The notes under the pieces were generated by a model. It worked only from the letters and a program-made list of their open reading frames with translations, did not search any database and was not told where the DNA came from. 10,585 nt of DNA, taken from contig JAVBOP010000050.1 of assembly GCA_031550405.1 (NCBI GenBank), positions 1-10,585 on the forward strand, read 5' to 3'. Positions 7,166-10,585 of the stretch are shown here, in pieces; within the stretch, counting starts at the first letter, position 1; every line of letters begins with the position of its first letter. Origin of the DNA: JAVBOP01 sp031550405. Its GTDB lineage: Bacteria; Bacteroidota; Ignavibacteria; Kapaibacteriales; UBA2268. A program made the position numbers and the translations under genes.

Positions 7166-7864
7166 TTATTCCTTTTCTTCAATAATGCCGATTGGAGCGC
7201 GTTCTCTAAATCGATAGCCAATACCGCGAATGCTTTGTATATAAGGGCTTGCATTGGGTTTTTTCTCAAACTTGGTGCGCAGCCTTTTTACATACACATC
7301 AATGATATTGGAATCTGCATCAAGGTTTTGATTCCAAACGTTTTGTATGATACTTGCTCTGCTTAGTATTTTATTGGTATTTTGCATTAAATATTCGAGC
7401 AAGAGATACTCTTTGTTTGTAAGTTCGTAAGAATCATTACCCTTATGTGCAGTTCGAGCAACGCTATTCAGTATTATATCTCCACATCTCATTGTTGTTA
7501 CAGCCAATACGCGGCGGATAATAGCTCTGATTCTTGCAACCAGTTCATCAATGTTGACAGGTTTTGCAAAATAATCATCAGCACCTGCATTAAGAGCTGT
7601 AATCTTATCTTCCAAGCTGTCTTTTGCCGATATAATGATCAGCGGCACATTACATGGAAATTCCCTTATCTTTTTGATAGCGGCAAATCCATTAAGTCCC
7701 GGAACTGCAGCACCAAACAGCACTGCGTCATAAGGACGGTTTAGCACAAGCTCTAATCCTGCTTTGCCATCGGAAGTTGTTTCAACTGTGAATTTTGCTG
7801 CTTCAAGTCCACTTTTCAAAGAAGCAGCGGCTTTTTTGTCGTCTTCGACGATTAATATTTTCAT
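7166..7864 (-). CDS. OmpR/PhoB-family response regulator lacking the phosphoacceptor Asp
   Basis: This 232-residue protein has a receiver domain (1 to about 118) and a winged-helix DNA-binding domain (about 124-222). The acidic pair Asp8-Asp9, Ser79 at the Thr/Ser switch, Tyr98 and Lys101 in the AKP motif are all in place. The phosphorylated Asp is expected at residue 51, where the family reads D-L-M-x-P-G-x-D-G. Here residues 51-59 read GAAVPGLNG, so Gly replaces Asp and Asn replaces the later Asp. The Gly codon is GGT (7712-7714); one base change would make GAT (Asp). The C-terminal domain is complete, with YELTNKEYLLLEYL, the recognition-helix region (NIIDVYVKRLRTKFE) and IRGIGYRF. It therefore probably binds DNA as a phosphorylation-independent regulator. 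The target is unknown. No histidine kinase is in the window. AAGG seven bases before the ATG supports the start. It follows a T9SS-type surface protein gene by 64 bases on the same strand and is closed off by a terminator. Confidence 0.92.
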   Translation of the reverse strand: MKILIVEDDKKAAASLKSGLEAAKFTVETTSDGKAGLELVLNRPYDAVLFGAAVPGLNGFAAIKKIREFPCNVPLIIISAKDSLEDKITALNAGADDYFAKPVNIDELVARIRAIIRRVLAVTTMRCGDIILNSVARTAHKGNDSYELTNKEYLLLEYLMQNTNKILSRASIIQNVWNQNLDADSNIIDVYVKRLRTKFEKKPNASPYIQSIRGIGYRFRERAPIGIIEEKE

Positions 7865-7871
7865 ATTTAAA

Positions 7872-7875
7872 CCTT
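7872..7875 (-). promoter_or_regulatory. Likely ribosome binding site of the response regulator
   Basis: On the minus strand AAGG lies seven bases before the ATG at 7864, good Shine-Dalgarno spacing. Together with the exact fit of the receiver domain N-terminus it fixes the start. Confidence 0.5.
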
Positions 7876-7928
7876 ATATTATGAATTATTATTGTGTGAA
7901 TTATTAATTTTTTTTAATTTTCTATTTG

Positions 7929-10585
7929 TCAATTTTTAATGAATATCGGATATACCTCTTTAGAACCATTGGATAGCTCCAAATATATGTAATACATACC
8001 GTTTGATGCTGGCGTCCGGTCAGGCAACCTGCCGTCCCACCTTTCACAGTATATATATCCACCTATTCTATCCGCACCCGCAACAAGCTGTTTTACCAGC
8101 CTGTTAGCCTGATCTACGATACGCATTGTTACCTCGGTGTCTTCATCAATGCTGTATACTATCTCTGCCTCGTAAGGTATTTTGAATGGGTTGGGCGCAA
8201 CAGTCTTAATATATTTTGCCTTGTAGTTCCATATCAAAGTGTCCGTTCGCAGGCATGTCTCTTCGCTGCATAAGCGCAGCAGCACAGTGTCGGACATGTT
8301 CACAGGCACATGCCATTCGTATACGCCTGCCGCAAATGGCACAGTTTCTATAAATTCAAACGTCTTGCCATAATCCTGAGATATAAGCACATTTAAATTA
8401 ATATTTGTTAATGAATCTACAATATCCCATCTCACAATTCTTGACGGACATATACTCTCGCAAGGCTCTATGGTAATTGGTAGCATAGCCGGCTTTATGG
8501 TCATAGGAAACACATCGCTTGAGTCCGTTAGTGAAGACTTGCTATAAACTACCCTGCCAAATATGACAGTATCGCCTTTTATGCTGTTGCATTCAAAAAA
8601 ATCAAAGCACGGCATATCGGTAACCAGAGTAAAGCTGTTGTCAATGGTATCAACTGCCGTATGCCCTATGGTAATCCATTCGGCAGTGCTGTCGGCAGTA
8701 AAGCTGTACATCAGTGCGAGGCTGTCAGCACACAGCACATGCCCCTTGACCGTTACCTCAGCTCCACTGTATATGACATTCAAATCTCCCGTATCAAACC
8801 ATGCCTTTGGCTTATTGAATACCAGATAGCCTGTAGTGTCCGAATTTTTTTGAGGATTTGCAGCGCTTTGCACTATTATCCTGCCTTCCAGTCCAGCCAG
8901 CGTATCGTTTACCACCAGCCTGTATGTTACGGAATCCTGTGCGTTTGGATAGTTCTGCTCCAATACCAGCAGCGAGTCAGCCAGCGGCACGCCATTCCCA
9001 TATTTTTTGAAATATATATTCACAGAGTTATTGCCCTGTATGATATTATTCCACTTAACCTCCACCGTATCGCCAAAGCAGTAGTTTATCTGGTAGTTGC
9101 TGCTGCCTGTTGAATCCGGCTGCAAGTTTGTTATGTCTATAGTCCTTGACAGCGGAGTACCGAGTACAAACATGCCTTCGTTTGTGGTTATCACAATATC
9201 ATTCATTCCGTCGCCATCTATGTCCGCAATGGCAGCCGATGTTATAGTCTGGTTGGCAAATGTATATGCAAACACCGTGTCGAAATAATCGCCTGAGCGG
9301 AACTTAATGCTCGAATAGTCATTCATACGCACTATCATTAAATCGGTGCCGCCAACAAGCAGTATCTCGTCCTTGCCATCTATGCCGTCAAGGTCATTAA
9401 CCGCGGCAACCCATCCATTGACATACTGAGTGCATATTGTATCAAACCTGCGCAGATATTCACCAGGAGGTGATGCCTTTTGCACAGGAAAGCCTGAATT
9501 ATAGCGCAATACCATTAGCTTGCTGCCCGGATAGGCAAAGCTGTGCGAGGATTGCGTAACAACTATTTCCTTGCCCTGATTATTGGGGTAGCACGGCAGC
9601 CATTCGTTACTGGCATTGCCATCAATATTGCCTGTTGCCACCGACCAGTAGTGGTTCATACTGCCGAAAAAGGGATAATTTTCCTTATCGAAAGCAGTAT
9701 CCAAATCGAATAACGGCATGCCGTCTGTATCATACAGAAACAGTCCAGCTCTGCCTTGCGAGCCCTTGCTGCCCTGAATACCGTTGTATTCCGTTGTCAT
9801 CAATATATACTCCCTGTCGCCTTCGCCCAAACCTGCATCATTCAGTTCCACATAGTATGGTCTTATACGCGGTCTTGTGCCTACACCTTCGTCTATGAAG
9901 GTCGAGAGCTTCTCGTCTATGCCATAATTGGTTAACTCGTAGTTTAACAGGTATGGATCATTTGGAAACGTATTTTCAACTATGTCATTAGCTCCTGTTG
10001 ATGTTGGCAGGCATGGCAAAAGCACTGCACTGTTTCCCTGCGCATCTATCTTCGATATTGACGGCGTTGCAAAGCTAACCTGAGGCCCCACGTGCGCTCT
10101 TGAATAATAATCATCTCCTTCGTCAGGCAAGGGGTAGCCAATATCGGCATGATGCAGATTAAATTTTGTTAAGCCTCTAAAAAAAGGCCTGTCGCTGGTA
10201 GAGCCTGCCGGCACTGTTGGCTGCATCATATTTACAGCAGTAAATATTGAATAGCCCGGCTCTGTCTCATATTCATCTGCCTGTCTTTTTTGTGCATATA
10301 CAGGCTTCAAAGATGCCGAAACATTCGGCAAATAATCTGTATTTAAGTTCAAAGCCAACCGGCGCAACAAATTGAATTGGTTGCTTGTATGATTCCAGCC
10401 TCCAAGATATGCCACTGCCAAGCTATCATGCCGCTTAGATTCGATAGATTCAAAACCTAATATCAACGTGCGGGCAGAATTATTCGGGCTGCCGTAAGTG
10501 GCGCTTGTATCCAGCAATGCCGAGACGCCTAATATACCAATACCATTTCTATCTTTATCCACAAGCTCATAATTAGCCAGCAGTT
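7929..10585 (-). CDS. Large secreted surface protein with FG-GAP-like repeats and T9SS-type C-terminus, 5' end missing
   Basis: The reading frame stays open to the window edge, so the N-terminus and any signal peptide lie outside; at least 884 residues are seen. The GTG at 10560-10562 is an internal Val, not a start. Positions below count from that Val. Acidic FG-GAP/VCBS-like loops recur: VDKDRNGIG at the edge, GNIDGNASNEW (311-321), NDLDGIDGKDEIL (389-401) and ADIDGDGMNDIVI (446-458). Such repeats form calcium-binding beta-propellers on cell surfaces. Residues about 480-780 look like tandem Ig-like beta domains, with several Cys residues. The last 90 residues (VAPNPF at 788, WDGRLPDRTPASNGMYYIYL at 842-861, tail YPIFIKN) form a FlgD-like domain of the kind recognised by the type IX secretion system, which removes it and fixes the protein to the surface. 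A regulator gene follows after 64 bases. Sampled lines have 43-52% G+C, above several neighbours. Ligand or enzyme activity is unknown. Confidence 0.88.
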   Translation of the reverse strand, partial: LLANYELVDKDRNGIGILGVSALLDTSATYGSPNNSARTLILGFESIESKRHDSLAVAYLGGWNHTSNQFNLLRRLALNLNTDYLPNVSASLKPVYAQKRQADEYETEPGYSIFTAVNMMQPTVPAGSTSDRPFFRGLTKFNLHHADIGYPLPDEGDDYYSRAHVGPQVSFATPSISKIDAQGNSAVLLPCLPTSTGANDIVENTFPNDPYLLNYELTNYGIDEKLSTFIDEGVGTRPRIRPYYVELNDAGLGEGDREYILMTTEYNGIQGSKGSQGRAGLFLYDTDGMPLFDLDTAFDKENYPFFGSMNHYWSVATGNIDGNASNEWLPCYPNNQGKEIVVTQSSHSFAYPGSKLMVLRYNSGFPVQKASPPGEYLRRFDTICTQYVNGWVAAVNDLDGIDGKDEILLVGGTDLMIVRMNDYSSIKFRSGDYFDTVFAYTFANQTITSAAIADIDGDGMNDIVITTNEGMFVLGTPLSRTIDITNLQPDSTGSSNYQINYCFGDTVEVKWNNIIQGNNSVNIYFKKYGNGVPLADSLLVLEQNYPNAQDSVTYRLVVNDTLAGLEGRIIVQSAANPQKNSDTTGYLVFNKPKAWFDTGDLNVIYSGAEVTVKGHVLCADSLALMYSFTADSTAEWITIGHTAVDTIDNSFTLVTDMPCFDFFECNSIKGDTVIFGRVVYSKSSLTDSSDVFPMTIKPAMLPITIEPCESICPSRIVRWDIVDSLTNINLNVLISQDYGKTFEFIETVPFAAGVYEWHVPVNMSDTVLLRLCSEETCLRTDTLIWNYKAKYIKTVAPNPFKIPYEAEIVYSIDEDTEVTMRIVDQANRLVKQLVAGADRIGGYIYCERWDGRLPDRTPASNGMYYIYLELSNGSKEVYPIFIKN

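Noticed and set aside
7900..7920. ATTAA/TTAAT stem after the surface protein gene as a terminator
   Set aside because: Only five A-T pairs around a T-run with no G-C pair; it would not terminate reliably.
8563..9113. Plus-strand frames opposite the surface protein gene
   Set aside because: They are antisense shadows with no start signal or domain, while the minus strand has a continuous repeat-bearing protein.
10560..10562. GTG as the start of the large surface protein
   Set aside because: The frame is open through the window edge (LLANYEL precedes it) and the GTG lies beside a calcium-loop motif, so the gene begins outside the window.

Overview
The window looks like the chromosome of an AT-rich Gram-negative bacterium of the FCB group (Bacteroidota, Ignavibacteria or Kapabacteria-like). 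This is an inference from three things. The large gene at the right edge ends in a FlgD-like domain of the kind that sends proteins to the type IX secretion system. A BatD-family membrane protein is present. Most starts lack a Shine-Dalgarno sequence. No rRNA, tRNA, CRISPR array, insertion sequence, phage gene or riboswitch was found. Coding density is high and the longest gene-free gap is about 160 bases.

Left part, plus strand: a small unrecognised exported protein (67-846) is followed, after an AT-rich spacer, by an ABC-F ATPase of the Uup type (1005-2882), a ribosome-associated factor. The ABC-F gene ends 21 bases from the end of the convergent tsaC.

Middle, minus strand, read right to left: a BatD-like envelope protein (5639-7045), tsaB (4915-5583), a secreted TPR protein (3592-4914) and tsaC (2904-3545). 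The gaps are 55, 0 and 46 bases, so the four probably form one transcription unit. tsaC and tsaB both act in the synthesis of the universal tRNA modification t6A. The two other proteins look envelope-located, so the unit mixes translation quality with envelope functions. A clear intrinsic terminator (7097-7140, minus strand) separates this unit from the genes upstream of it.

Right part, minus strand: a large cell-surface protein with FG-GAP-like calcium-loop repeats and a T9SS-type C-terminus enters from outside the window (7929-10585, 5' end missing). Sixty-four bases downstream of it is an OmpR-family response regulator (7166-7864) with no histidine kinase in view. Its receiver domain has Gly where the phosphorylated Asp should be, while the rest of the pocket is kept. 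This is the most noteworthy single observation.

I did not find a convincing new multi-gene system. The points worth following up are the phosphoacceptor-less regulator beside a secreted surface protein, the solitary BatD-like protein joined to t6A genes, and the unassigned C-terminal domain of the TPR protein.
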